The translations under genes and the position numbers were made by a program. Of a stretch of 5,226 bases of DNA, positions 1 through 5,226 are shown one piece after another. The notes under the pieces are model-generated. The model did not search any database and was not told the DNA's origin. It was given only the letters and a program-made list of their open reading frames with translations. Origin of the DNA: an uncultured Eubacteriales bacterium (GTDB taxonomy: Bacteria; Bacillota_A; Clostridia; Oscillospirales; CAG-272); contig USKS01000128.1 of NCBI GenBank assembly GCA_900555345.1, forward strand, positions 1 through 5,226, written 5' to 3'. Each line of letters opens with the position of its first letter. The stretch's first letter is position 1.

Positions 1-654
1 CAGATGGGCGAGGATGATAGCCCGCGTGCCGCCTTCGGCGAGAAGCCTGCACCAAACGGCGCAGTCATCATTCGAAAGATGCCCCGTGCCGGAAAGGATC
101 CGCTTTTTCAAAGCATACGGATACCTGCCGCACCTGAGCATCTCCACATCGTGATTTGCCTCCGTCACCACCTGTCGGCAGCCGGAAAGCGCCGAGCGAG
201 CCTCGGGAGTGATCCGCCCCATGTCGGTGGCAACGCCCGCCCTGTCGCCGTCCGCATCGACGGCAACATATCCCACATGACATCTGCTGTCGTGGGGGAG
301 AGGAAAAGCATTTATCACCATGTCGCCTACGGCTTCGCTGAAATACGGCGCGTCGTGGATGACGGCGCACGCCGCGGCTGCAGGAACTTTGCAAAGCTCC
401 GCGGCACTCGCTGCCGTAACGTGCACCGGGATACGCCGCTTTCGCAGCATTACATCCAAAGCGCTTATGTGATCGCTGTGCTCATGGGTCACAAATACGG
501 CGTCAATGTCGGAAAGCGTCTTGCCCAGCGCCGCAAGAGAGGTGCATACCGCCTTGCAGCTGCGGCCCGCGTCTATAAGCACCGCGGTTTTTTCAGTGTA
601 TAAAAGCGTGCTGTTTCCGGAGGAACCAGAAAACAGCGTTGCAGCATGGATCAT
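1..654 (-). CDS. YycJ/WalJ-like metallo-beta-lactamase-fold hydrolase, 3' end cut by window
   Basis: 218 residues are visible, starting at ATG 654-652 and running off the window at position 1. The N-terminus has the FSGSSGNST signature typical of this family. The metal-binding motif THEHSDH is at residues 56-62 (His57, His59, Asp61, His62). Further candidate ligands are His121 (in PHDS), Asp144 (in TDMG) and His215 (in LAHL, right at the window edge). The stretch EANHDVEML near 165-172 and GHLSN at 191-195 are also family hallmarks. Relatives are about 260-270 residues, so roughly 45-50 C-terminal residues are missing. Family knowledge: YycJ/WalJ proteins are cytoplasmic two-metal hydrolases, and Gram-positive members have been reported as DNA exonucleases linked to repair; the substrate here is inferred only. 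The gene starts 3 bp after rimO, with a GCGAGG ribosome binding site (666-671) inside the end of rimO, so it is probably translated from the same mRNA. Confidence 0.9.
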   Translation of the reverse strand, partial: MIHAATLFSGSSGNSTLLYTEKTAVLIDAGRSCKAVCTSLAALGKTLSDIDAVFVTHEHSDHISALDVMLRKRRIPVHVTAASAAELCKVPAAAACAVIHDAPYFSEAVGDMVINAFPLPHDSRCHVGYVAVDADGDRAGVATDMGRITPEARSALSGCRQVVTEANHDVEMLRCGRYPYALKKRILSGTGHLSNDDCAVWCRLLAEGGTRAIILAHL

Positions 655-657
655 ATT

Positions 658-2013
658 TTACAGCGCCTCGCCGACCAGATCGTAGTCCATAATGTCGGTA
701 ACGCGCACGTCAACAAAATCGCCCGCGTTTACCTTTTTCTTCGACGCAAACCAAATTTTGCCGTCGATCTCGGCGGCGTCGCGGTACGTTCTGCCGTAAT
801 ACGACTCCGAAACGGGGTCAAAGCCCTCGCACAGAACGCGAACGGTGCTGCCCAGAAGTCCCTCGTTGAACTCCTCGCTTACGCGCATCTGACATTTCAT
901 TATAATGTCGTAGCGGTCCTGCTTTGTCTGCTCGTCTATCTGATCCGGCATCTCCGCGGCGGGAGTGTTCTCCTCTCGGGAGTAGGGGAACGCGCCGAAA
1001 CGCTCAAACTTCGTCGCCGCGACAAAATCGCAAAGCTCGTTGAAATCCTCCTCGGTCTCGCCGGGGAAGCCCACTATGGCAGTCGTGCGGATGACAATGT
1101 CCGGTATGGCGGCGCGCAGACGCGCGATTGCGTCCTTTATGCAGGTGGAGTCGCCGTGACGGTTCATGGCGCGAAGCACCTTGTCGCTTATATGCTGTAT
1201 GGGTAGATCTATGTAGTGCACAATGCGGCTGTTCGTCCGCATTTCTTCAATAAGCTCGTCCGTGATCTTGTCGGGATAGCAGTACAGTATGCGTATCCAC
1301 GGGATGGACGTCGCGTCCGTTATGGCGCGCAAAAGCTCGGGCAGACGGTACTCACCGTAAAGATCCTTGCCGTATACGGTGGTGTCCTGCGCAATGACCA
1401 CAAGCTCTTTTATGCCCATTTCGTTAAGGTTTTTCGCCTCTGCCACAATATCTTCAATACTGCGGGAGCGAAGTTTTCCGCGGATGGACGGAATGGCGCA
1501 GTAGGTGCAGCGGTTGTTGCACCCCTCGGCGATCTTTATGTAAGCACTGACCTCGCCCGTGGTTATGACCCTGTCTCCGCCGAGAGAGGCGCTCTCCTTG
1601 TCGTCGAGACAGCAGTATTTTGCCTGTCCCGCGCCGCGGCTGAGGGACGCGTCAAGCGCCTCCGTTATTTTGTGTATGGCACCCACACCAAGTATGGCGT
1701 CCACCTCGGGCATCTCGTCCATGACCTGCTGACGGTAACGCTCGGCAAGACAGCCCGTTACTATAAGTGCGCGCAGCTTGCCGTGCTTTTTCAGCCAGGC
1801 TATGTCGAGAATATTGTCGATAGATTCTTTTTTCGCGCTTTCAATAAACGCGCAGGTGTTTATAATAACGGCGTCCGCCTCGGTCTCCTCGGGCGTGATC
1901 TGATATCCCGCCTCCATAAGATGATGCAGCATGACCTCTGTGTCGCAAAGGTTCTTTGCGCATCCCAGAGAAACGAAGCCTACCTTGTATTTACTTCTTT
2001 GTGATTCAGTCAT
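658..2013 (-). CDS. rimO: Ribosomal protein S12 methylthiotransferase RimO
   Basis: Complete, 451 residues, normal length for the family. RimO is a radical-SAM enzyme that adds a methylthio group to the beta carbon of a conserved aspartate of ribosomal protein S12. The N-terminal UPF0004 domain carries three cluster cysteines: Cys18 (in SLGCAKN), Cys54 (in NTCAFIESA) and Cys88 (in VTGCLAER). The radical-SAM domain carries CNNRCTYC, giving Cys165, Cys169 and Cys172, in the context IAEGCNNRCTYCAIPSIRG that favours RimO over its tRNA-modifying relatives MiaB and MtaB. Residues about 382-450 fit the C-terminal TRAM domain. The usual NLVDSE after the first cysteine reads NLCDTE here, adding a nearby Cys23. 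ATG 2013-2011 overlaps the recX stop by 8 bp; an AAGGAG ribosome binding site lies inside recX at 2027-2032, 13 nt upstream, so translation is probably coupled. The function is unrelated to its recombination neighbours. Confidence 0.96.
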   Translation of the reverse strand: MTESQRSKYKVGFVSLGCAKNLCDTEVMLHHLMEAGYQITPEETEADAVIINTCAFIESAKKESIDNILDIAWLKKHGKLRALIVTGCLAERYRQQVMDEMPEVDAILGVGAIHKITEALDASLSRGAGQAKYCCLDDKESASLGGDRVITTGEVSAYIKIAEGCNNRCTYCAIPSIRGKLRSRSIEDIVAEAKNLNEMGIKELVVIAQDTTVYGKDLYGEYRLPELLRAITDATSIPWIRILYCYPDKITDELIEEMRTNSRIVHYIDLPIQHISDKVLRAMNRHGDSTCIKDAIARLRAAIPDIVIRTTAIVGFPGETEEDFNELCDFVAATKFERFGAFPYSREENTPAAEMPDQIDEQTKQDRYDIIMKCQMRVSEEFNEGLLGSTVRVLCEGFDPVSESYYGRTYRDAAEIDGKIWFASKKKVNAGDFVDVRVTDIMDYDLVGEAL

Positions 2014-2662
2014 CGCAAACGGTGCTCTCCTTGTATAATTCCTCTGCCTGACGCAGAGCGCGGTCTATGTCCGCAAACGAAAATCCCAGACGGGACAGCG
2101 CGGCAATGCGCTTCTGCCGCTCGTCGCCCTCAGCGGGCTCGGCGTATTTTTTCTCCACAAGAGACATGAGAGAGTCAAAATACTCATCCTCGCTCACAGT
2201 GTCGAGCGCGGCAAATATAACGCGCCGTTCATACCCTCTGCCCATAAGCTCGGCGGCGATACGCTTTTTGCCCCAGTGCTTTCGCACGCAGAAAAACTTC
2301 GTAATGCGGCGCGCCTGCTCGTCCTCTTTTATGTAGCCGTGCTCGACCATGTAGTCGGCACATTCCTCGCAGATATCACGGGGCAGCTTGTAGTGCAAAA
2401 GTCGGGATATGAGCCGCTGACGGCTGTAGTCGGAGGACGCCAGCATACCCTCGGCGCGCGCGATGGCGCGGCTGAAATCCGCGGCGTGCCGCAGCTCTGA
2501 AAGCTTGTCCTCATCTATCTCGTCTCCCGAAGAAAGCCCGAGATCAAACCAAAGAGACGGCTTGAAAAGCAGAACTACGCTCTCGTCCGCATCCCCGATC
2601 GCGGTGATCTCGGCGGAGATGCCCGCCCTTGTTTCGTTAATGTCCGTGATTCTGTAATACAT
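2006..2662 (-). CDS. recX: RecX, regulatory protein that restrains RecA
   Basis: Complete, 218 residues, within the range of Gram-positive RecX proteins. RecX is a small helical cytoplasmic protein that binds in the groove of RecA filaments and limits their growth and activity. Residues 1-60 form an N-terminal extension of a kind common in Firmicutes (YYRITDINE, later SSGDEIDEDKLSEL). The family's three-helix repeats follow: roughly 65-110 (RAEGMLASSDYSRQRLISRL, then VEHGYIKEDEQA), 115-155 (HWGKKRIAAELMGRGYERRVI) and 160-205 (ending LSRLGFSFADIDRAL). The start is ATG 2662-2660 with an AGAAAGG ribosome binding site at 2672-2678, 9 nt away. It lies 30 bp after recF and overlaps rimO by 8 bp, so it looks like an internal operon gene. 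recX commonly follows recA directly; here recF and a repeat region sit between them. Confidence 0.94.
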   Translation of the reverse strand: MYYRITDINETRAGISAEITAIGDADESVVLLFKPSLWFDLGLSSGDEIDEDKLSELRHAADFSRAIARAEGMLASSDYSRQRLISRLLHYKLPRDICEECADYMVEHGYIKEDEQARRITKFFCVRKHWGKKRIAAELMGRGYERRVIFAALDTVSEDEYFDSLMSLVEKKYAEPAEGDERQKRIAALSRLGFSFADIDRALRQAEELYKESTVCDD

Positions 2663-2692
2663 ATAATATAACCTTTCTGAGACGCCGTAAAG

Positions 2693-3817
2693 TCAGACGT
2701 CCTTTATCATACCGTTCTCCACACATATGAGACGTGATGTTCCGGAATATTTCGTAAGTGCGTCCGGCTCGCACGATGTAATGATGATCTGCCGACCGCA
2801 AAGCTTTGATATGACAAAGCCGCGGCGCCCCTCGTCAAGCTCGCTGAGGACATCGTCCAAAAGAAAAACGGGATACTCACCGCCCGCGGCGCGGGACATT
2901 TCTCCCTCCGCAAGCTTCATGGCGAGAGCGAGACTGCGCTGCTGCCCCTGGGAGGCATACAGCTTTGCCTCTCTGCCGCAAAGCATTACGGAAAAATCAT
3001 CCTTGTGAACGCCGTACAGCGTTGAGCCGTACGCGATCTCTCTCTGAATGTTGTCGCAAAGCAGAGCACGCAGCCGCTCGCGGCCGTCCGATATGATCTC
3101 TTCATCTCCGCCGTGCTCTTTTTCAAGTACGGTGGTGTATATAAGCCCGGGCTTTTCCGCGCCCACCGTCATGCTGTCAAACAGCGCCTCCACATAGCCC
3201 GAAAGCTCTGTCATGTAGGACAGCCTGCGCGAGGCAATGTCGGCTGAGAGGGATGAAAGCTGATCCGCATATATCTCCCAGAGAGAGGAATCGACCGCAG
3301 CGCTCTGAGCCTGCTTTATAAGCGCGTTGCGCTGATGCAGCGCGCGGTTGTAGCGCGAAAGGGAGTCAAGATAGGCGGGATAAAGCTGAGAGAGGGCAAT
3401 ATCAAGAAAATTGCGCCGCAGCGCGGGGCCGCCGCTTACAAGCGTAAGATGGGCGGGACAGAACAGAACCGCGCGAAAATTGCCTATCATTTCTTTTGTG
3501 CCGGAGAGCTTTGCACCCCCGCGGCAAAGTACCTTCTTGCCGCTCTGCGGCAGATAAGCCGAGAGATTGACGGCGCCCTTGTCGCCGTCACGCCTGAAGT
3601 CAAGCGAAAGACGCGCCGCAGACTCTCCGAAGGAGATCATGTCCTTTTCCTTTGCACCGCGGAACGACCGCCCGCGGGCGAAAAAGTAGATCCCCTCAAG
3701 AATATTCGATTTTCCCTGCGCGTTTTTGCCCCAAAGCAGATTTGCACCGTCCGAAAATTCGCATTTTTCGTCGGCAATGTTGCGAAAGGAGGAAAACGCA
3801 ATGCTTAGGCATTTCAA
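2693..3817 (-). CDS. recF: DNA replication and repair protein RecF
   Basis: Complete, 374 residues, typical RecF length. RecF is an SMC/ABC-type ATPase that binds gapped duplex DNA and, with RecO and RecR, helps load RecA. Motifs in order: the N-terminal strand with FRN at 11-13; Walker A GKNAQGKS at 30-37 (serine where threonine is more usual); the arginine/leucine-rich FLDIALSQLYPAYL region at 137-150; GVHKDDF at 269-275, matching the family GPHRDD motif; the ABC signature SQGQQRSLALAMKLAE at 289-304; and Walker B YPVFLLDD at 315-322, with D-loop SELDE at 325-329. The start is TTG 3817-3815. The nearest ATG is out of frame, a strong ribosome binding site lies 7 nt upstream, and this start puts FRN at the same position as in E. 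coli RecF. It leads the probable operon recF-recX-rimO-yycJ-like. Its position away from dnaN/gyrB is unusual. Confidence 0.96.
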   Translation of the reverse strand: MKCLSIAFSSFRNIADEKCEFSDGANLLWGKNAQGKSNILEGIYFFARGRSFRGAKEKDMISFGESAARLSLDFRRDGDKGAVNLSAYLPQSGKKVLCRGGAKLSGTKEMIGNFRAVLFCPAHLTLVSGGPALRRNFLDIALSQLYPAYLDSLSRYNRALHQRNALIKQAQSAAVDSSLWEIYADQLSSLSADIASRRLSYMTELSGYVEALFDSMTVGAEKPGLIYTTVLEKEHGGDEEIISDGRERLRALLCDNIQREIAYGSTLYGVHKDDFSVMLCGREAKLYASQGQQRSLALAMKLAEGEMSRAAGGEYPVFLLDDVLSELDEGRRGFVISKLCGRQIIITSCEPDALTKYSGTSRLICVENGMIKDV

Positions 3818-3824
3818 TCGACGG

Positions 3825-3831
3825 TCTCCCT
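3825..3831 (-). promoter_or_regulatory. Ribosome binding site fixing the TTG start of recF
   Basis: The minus strand reads AGGGAGA here, 7 nt before TTG at 3817-3815. No in-frame ATG or GTG fits this spacing. The ATG at 3812-3810 is in another frame and does not lead into RecF. This site is therefore the main evidence for a TTG start. Confidence 0.8.
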
Positions 3832-3850
3832 GATAATTTGTTGTTCGTAC

Positions 3851-3884
3851 GCGGCATAAAGCCGCTTACCGCACACCGTGCGGT
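3851..3884 (-). promoter_or_regulatory. Two adjacent hairpins in the recF leader
   Basis: Two perfect inverted repeats lie just upstream of recF. The first is ACCGCAC/GTGCGGT with a 3-nt loop (3868-3884). The second is GCGGC/GCCGC with a 5-nt loop (3851-3865). No T tract follows, so neither looks like a complete intrinsic terminator. They end 33 nt before the recF start, where they could affect leader stability or translation, but they may simply be a diverged part of the repeat region. The structures are read directly from the sequence; any role is a guess. Confidence 0.4.
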
Positions 3885-3931
3885 GAATGGGCGCGGCAGC
3901 GCGCACATATCCTTTTCCTTCGGCGCGGTAT

Positions 3932-4092
3932 GAGGCGCAGCGCAGCGCTTGCAACACAAGCCCCGCTTCGGAAAGGTCGCACAGACAGACATTCCGTCGC
4001 CTCGCCTTTTTCCTTTACCCTTTCTCGGTTTTTTCGGGTCTCGGGAGCTCTTTTCAAAGCACGTCCCAAGGTGGGAATAAATCTCAACTCGG
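3932..4092. repeat. Intergenic repeat, copy 1 (core 4000-4039)
   Basis: The core at 4000-4039 matches 4161-4200 at 39 of 40 positions (T4029 against G4190), an offset of exactly 161 bp. The outer end, 3932-3942, matches 4093-4103 at 10 of 11 positions with the same offset. The part between is recognisably related but diverged, with balancing indels. Past the core, 4043-4076 resembles 4206-4239: a GGGA...TCCC pairing and a TCCCA/TGGGA hairpin correspond to hairpin-forming sequence in copy 2. The outer boundaries are approximate. On the minus strand both cores can be read as a basic peptide such as TRKNRERVKEKGE, but this looks incidental. Confidence 0.7.
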
Positions 4093-4253
4093 GCGGCGCA
4101 GCGGTCTATGCCGTCCTGCTTTTGCGAAAAGCCCGTACTTACATACGGTCTTCCGCCGCACCTCGCCTTTTTCCTTTACCCTTTCTCGGGTTTTTCGGGT
4201 TCTTAGGGTTCTTTTTCCCAAAAAAGTACCCGAGCGGGGTGTGGGGCAGCGCC
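4093..4253. repeat. Intergenic repeat, copy 2 (core 4161-4200)
   Basis: This is the second copy of the 161-bp-offset repeat, placed head-to-tail after copy 1 and nearer to recA. It contains the near-identical 40-bp core plus internal pairings: GCGGCG 4093-4098 with CGCCGC 4154-4159, CTTTT/AAAAG around 4120-4131, and CCGTA/TACGG around 4133-4148. Its recA-proximal end runs into the hairpins at 4206-4231 and 4240-4258. From general familiarity, such GC-rich hairpin plus T-rich intergenic modules recur in many Clostridia genomes. That is an impression, not a search result. No transposase or integrase is present. Confidence 0.7.
4206..4231 (-). terminator. Long hairpin downstream of recA
   Basis: The minus strand forms GGGT-A-CTTTTT, loop TGGG, AAAAAG-A-ACCC: ten base pairs with one A-A mismatch. 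The arms are A/T-rich next to the loop and G/C-rich at the base. The only nearby T run (4225-4220 on the minus strand) lies inside the upstream arm rather than after the stem, so this is not a textbook terminator. It may instead combine with the upstream hairpin at 4240-4258, for which the T run would be the pause tract. Confidence 0.35.
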
Positions 4254-4258
4254 CCACA
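4220..4258 (-). terminator. Candidate recA terminator: GC hairpin followed by T6
   Basis: A perfect 8-bp stem, TGTGGGGC-GCT-GCCCCACA (4258-4240), is followed after 14 nt by TTTTTT (4225-4220). A weak ACCC/GGGT hairpin can form in the spacer and ends 2 nt before the T run. The distance from the main stem to the T tract is longer than in a canonical Rho-independent terminator, so termination may be partial and some recA transcripts may read on into recF. Confidence 0.4.
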
Positions 4259-4283
4259 TATACACACTCCTTCATGTCGGAGC

Positions 4284-4300
4284 GCGAGGCGGAGCCTCGC
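4284..4300 (-). repeat. Hairpin just after the recA stop codon
   Basis: A perfect 7-bp inverted repeat, GCGAGGC-TCC-GCCTCGC, begins 12 nt after the recA stop. No T tract follows. It could protect the recA mRNA 3' end or be the head of the intergenic repeat: part of it (CTCCGCCTC) resembles CTGCGCCTC at 3933-3941 on the same strand. Confidence 0.5.
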
Positions 4301-4329
4301 ATTATAAACACTTTACTGCTCGTCGTCGA
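4301..4329 (-). promoter_or_regulatory. Possible sigma-A-type promoter at the 3' end of recA
   Basis: The minus strand has a perfect TATAAT (4306-4301) preceded, with a 17-nt spacer, by TCGACG (4329-4324), which matches TTGACA at four of six bases. It would drive transcription through the hairpin and repeat region toward recF. The -35 lies in the acidic-tail codons of recA, where GAC/GAA repeats make such matches easy, and the start point would fall inside the first hairpin. No better promoter was found in the rest of the 495-bp gap. Confidence 0.25.
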
Positions 4330-5226
4330 GATCCATGTTCAGAAGGCGGATGTCCAGATCTTCCTCGTCAAGATCGTCGTCGGCGTTCTCGGCTGTTTCC
4401 GCTTTGCCCGCGGCAGCGATCTTGGCTTCAAGCTCAGCGGCAAGCGCCTCGTCGCTCTCAATAAGATTTCTCGCGCTGTCGCGTCCCTGACCGAGACGCT
4501 CGCCGTTGTAGGAGAACCACGATCCGCTCTTTTCGATAATGCCGCAGTCAACGCCCATGTCCAGTATCTCGCCCGCCTTGGAAATACCCTTGCCGTAGAG
4601 AATGTCAAATTCCGCAACCTTGAAGGGGGGAGCCACCTTGTTCTTTACTATCTTGCACTTTACATGGTTGCCGTAGGGGTCGGCGCCGTTCTTCAGCGTT
4701 TCGCCCTTGCGGATGTCAATGCGCACGGAAGCGTAGAACTTGAGCGCGCGACCGCCTGTGGTGGTCTCGGGGTTGCCGTACATAACGCCCACCTTTTCGC
4801 GCAGCTGGTTGATGAAAATAACAATGCAGTTCGTCTTTGCGACCGCGCCGGAGATCTTTCTCAGAGCCTGGGACATAAGGCGCGCCTGCAGACCCACGTG
4901 GGAAGCGCCCATGTCGCCCTCGATCTCCGCCTGGGGAACAAGCGCCGCAACGGAGTCGATGACCACAATGTCAATAGCGCCGCTGCGCACAAGCGCCTCG
5001 CAGACTTCAAGCGCCTGCTCGCCGGAGTCCGGCTGCGAAACGAGAAGATCGTCTATGTTGACGCCGAGATTCTTGGCGTAAACGGGGTCAAGAGCGTGCT
5101 CCGCGTCGATAAACGCGGCTTCGCCGCCCAGCTTCTGAACCTCAGCAATGCAGTGCAGAGCGATAGTCGTTTTACCGGAGGATTCGGGACCGTATATCTC
5201 GGTGATCCTTCCGCGGGGGATGCCGC
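4313..5226 (-). CDS. recA: Recombinase RecA, N-terminus cut by window
   Basis: 303 residues are visible and the reading frame is open to the window edge, so the true start lies outside. RecA is the ATP-dependent strand-exchange protein that forms filaments on single-stranded DNA and triggers the SOS response. Visible motifs, numbered in the fragment: Walker A GPESSGKT at 12-19, which is 66-73 in E. coli, so about 54 residues are missing; DAEHALDP at 40-47 with the catalytic glutamate; Walker B DIVVIDS at 85-91; loop L1 around [14 protein letters not shown]; and loop L2 around [23 protein letters not shown]. The C-terminal tail is strongly acidic ([10 protein letters not shown], ending DLDDEQ), like the regulatory tails of other RecA proteins. 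The predicted full length is about 357 residues. The stop is TAA at 4315-4313. RecX, its usual partner gene, lies further down the same strand. Confidence 0.98.
   Translation of the reverse strand, partial: GIPRGRITEIYGPESSGKTTIALHCIAEVQKLGGEAAFIDAEHALDPVYAKNLGVNIDDLLVSQPDSGEQALEVCEALVRSGAIDIVVIDSVAALVPQAEIEGDMGASHVGLQARLMSQALRKISGAVAKTNCIVIFINQLREKVGVMYGNPETTTGGRALKFYASVRIDIRKGETLKNGADPYGNHVKCKIVKNKVAPPFKVAEFDILYGKGISKAGEILDMGVDCGIIEKSGSWFSYNGERLGQGRDSARNLIESDEALAAELEAKIAAAGKAETAENADDDLDEEDLDIRLLNMDLDDEQ

Noticed and set aside
4..603. Plus-strand open frame of 199 codons
   Set aside because: Antisense to the YycJ-like gene, which shows complete metal-binding motifs on the minus strand.
1216..2004. 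Long plus-strand open frame of 262 codons
   Set aside because: It lies entirely antisense to rimO, which has all family motifs. The frame is open because of rimO's codon pattern and matches no protein I recognise.
2663..2671. TATATT-like -10 box before recX
   Set aside because: It lies between the ribosome binding site and the recX start, so a transcript from it would begin inside recX and lose the start signals. No -35 was seen.
3843..3847. CGAAC half-site upstream of recF as a possible LexA (SOS) box
   Set aside because: The minus strand reads CGAACAACAAATTA. The matching GTTCG half is absent, so it does not make a Gram-positive SOS box.
3866..4087. 73-residue minus-strand reading frame in repeat copy 1
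   Set aside because: It starts with TTG and has no ribosome binding site. It shares only the repeat-encoded TRKNRERVKEKGE motif with the neighbouring frame. Best explained as an open frame in non-coding repeat sequence.
4000..4200. CRISPR-like array from the two 40-bp repeats
   Set aside because: There are only two copies, the 121-bp spacing is too long, the flanks are themselves related between copies, and no cas gene is present.
3930..4307. Plus-strand open frame across the intergenic repeats
   Set aside because: It runs through all hairpins and repeat cores, its product is low-complexity and basic or Phe-rich, and it lacks recognisable family features.
4084..4311. 75-residue minus-strand reading frame starting 1 bp after recA
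   Set aside because: It starts with GTG and has no ribosome binding site. It consists of repeat sequence with hairpins, and its Arg/Lys-rich peptide reflects repeat composition. Its relative in copy 1 lies in a different frame.

Overview
The window reads as a chromosomal DNA-repair neighbourhood of a Gram-positive bacterium. The most likely source is a moderately GC-rich member of the Clostridia (Oscillospirales or Christensenellales type); this is inferred from the protein flavours and gene content, not from a search. All five genes lie on the minus strand, so transcription runs from high to low coordinates: recA (5' end cut by the window), a 495-bp gene-free region, then recF, recX, rimO and a YycJ-like metallo-beta-lactamase-fold gene (3' end cut by the window).

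Layout, high to low coordinates. Positions 5226-4313 hold 303 residues of RecA, from just before the Walker A motif to the acidic C-terminal tail. Positions 4312-3818 contain no convincing gene. They hold a series of hairpins and two diverged copies of a repeat with a 161-bp offset; the cores at 4000-4039 and 4161-4200 differ at one base in 40. Positions 3817-2693 are recF, starting at TTG behind a good ribosome binding site. After 30 bp comes recX (2662-2006), which overlaps rimO (2013-658) by 8 bp. Three bases after rimO the YycJ-like gene begins (654 to beyond position 1). The tight spacing of the last four genes suggests one operon.

How the genes fit together: RecA is the recombinase, RecF is part of the RecFOR machinery that helps place RecA on gapped DNA, and RecX restrains RecA filaments. 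YycJ/WalJ-like proteins are MBL-fold nucleases that have been linked to DNA repair. RimO, which methylthiolates ribosomal protein S12, is the functional outlier. recF most often sits beside dnaN and gyrB near the origin, so finding it between recA and recX is the most notable gene-order feature. The most notable non-coding feature is the hairpin-rich tandem repeat between recA and recF. I see no transposase, CRISPR array, tRNA, rRNA or clearly novel protein system.
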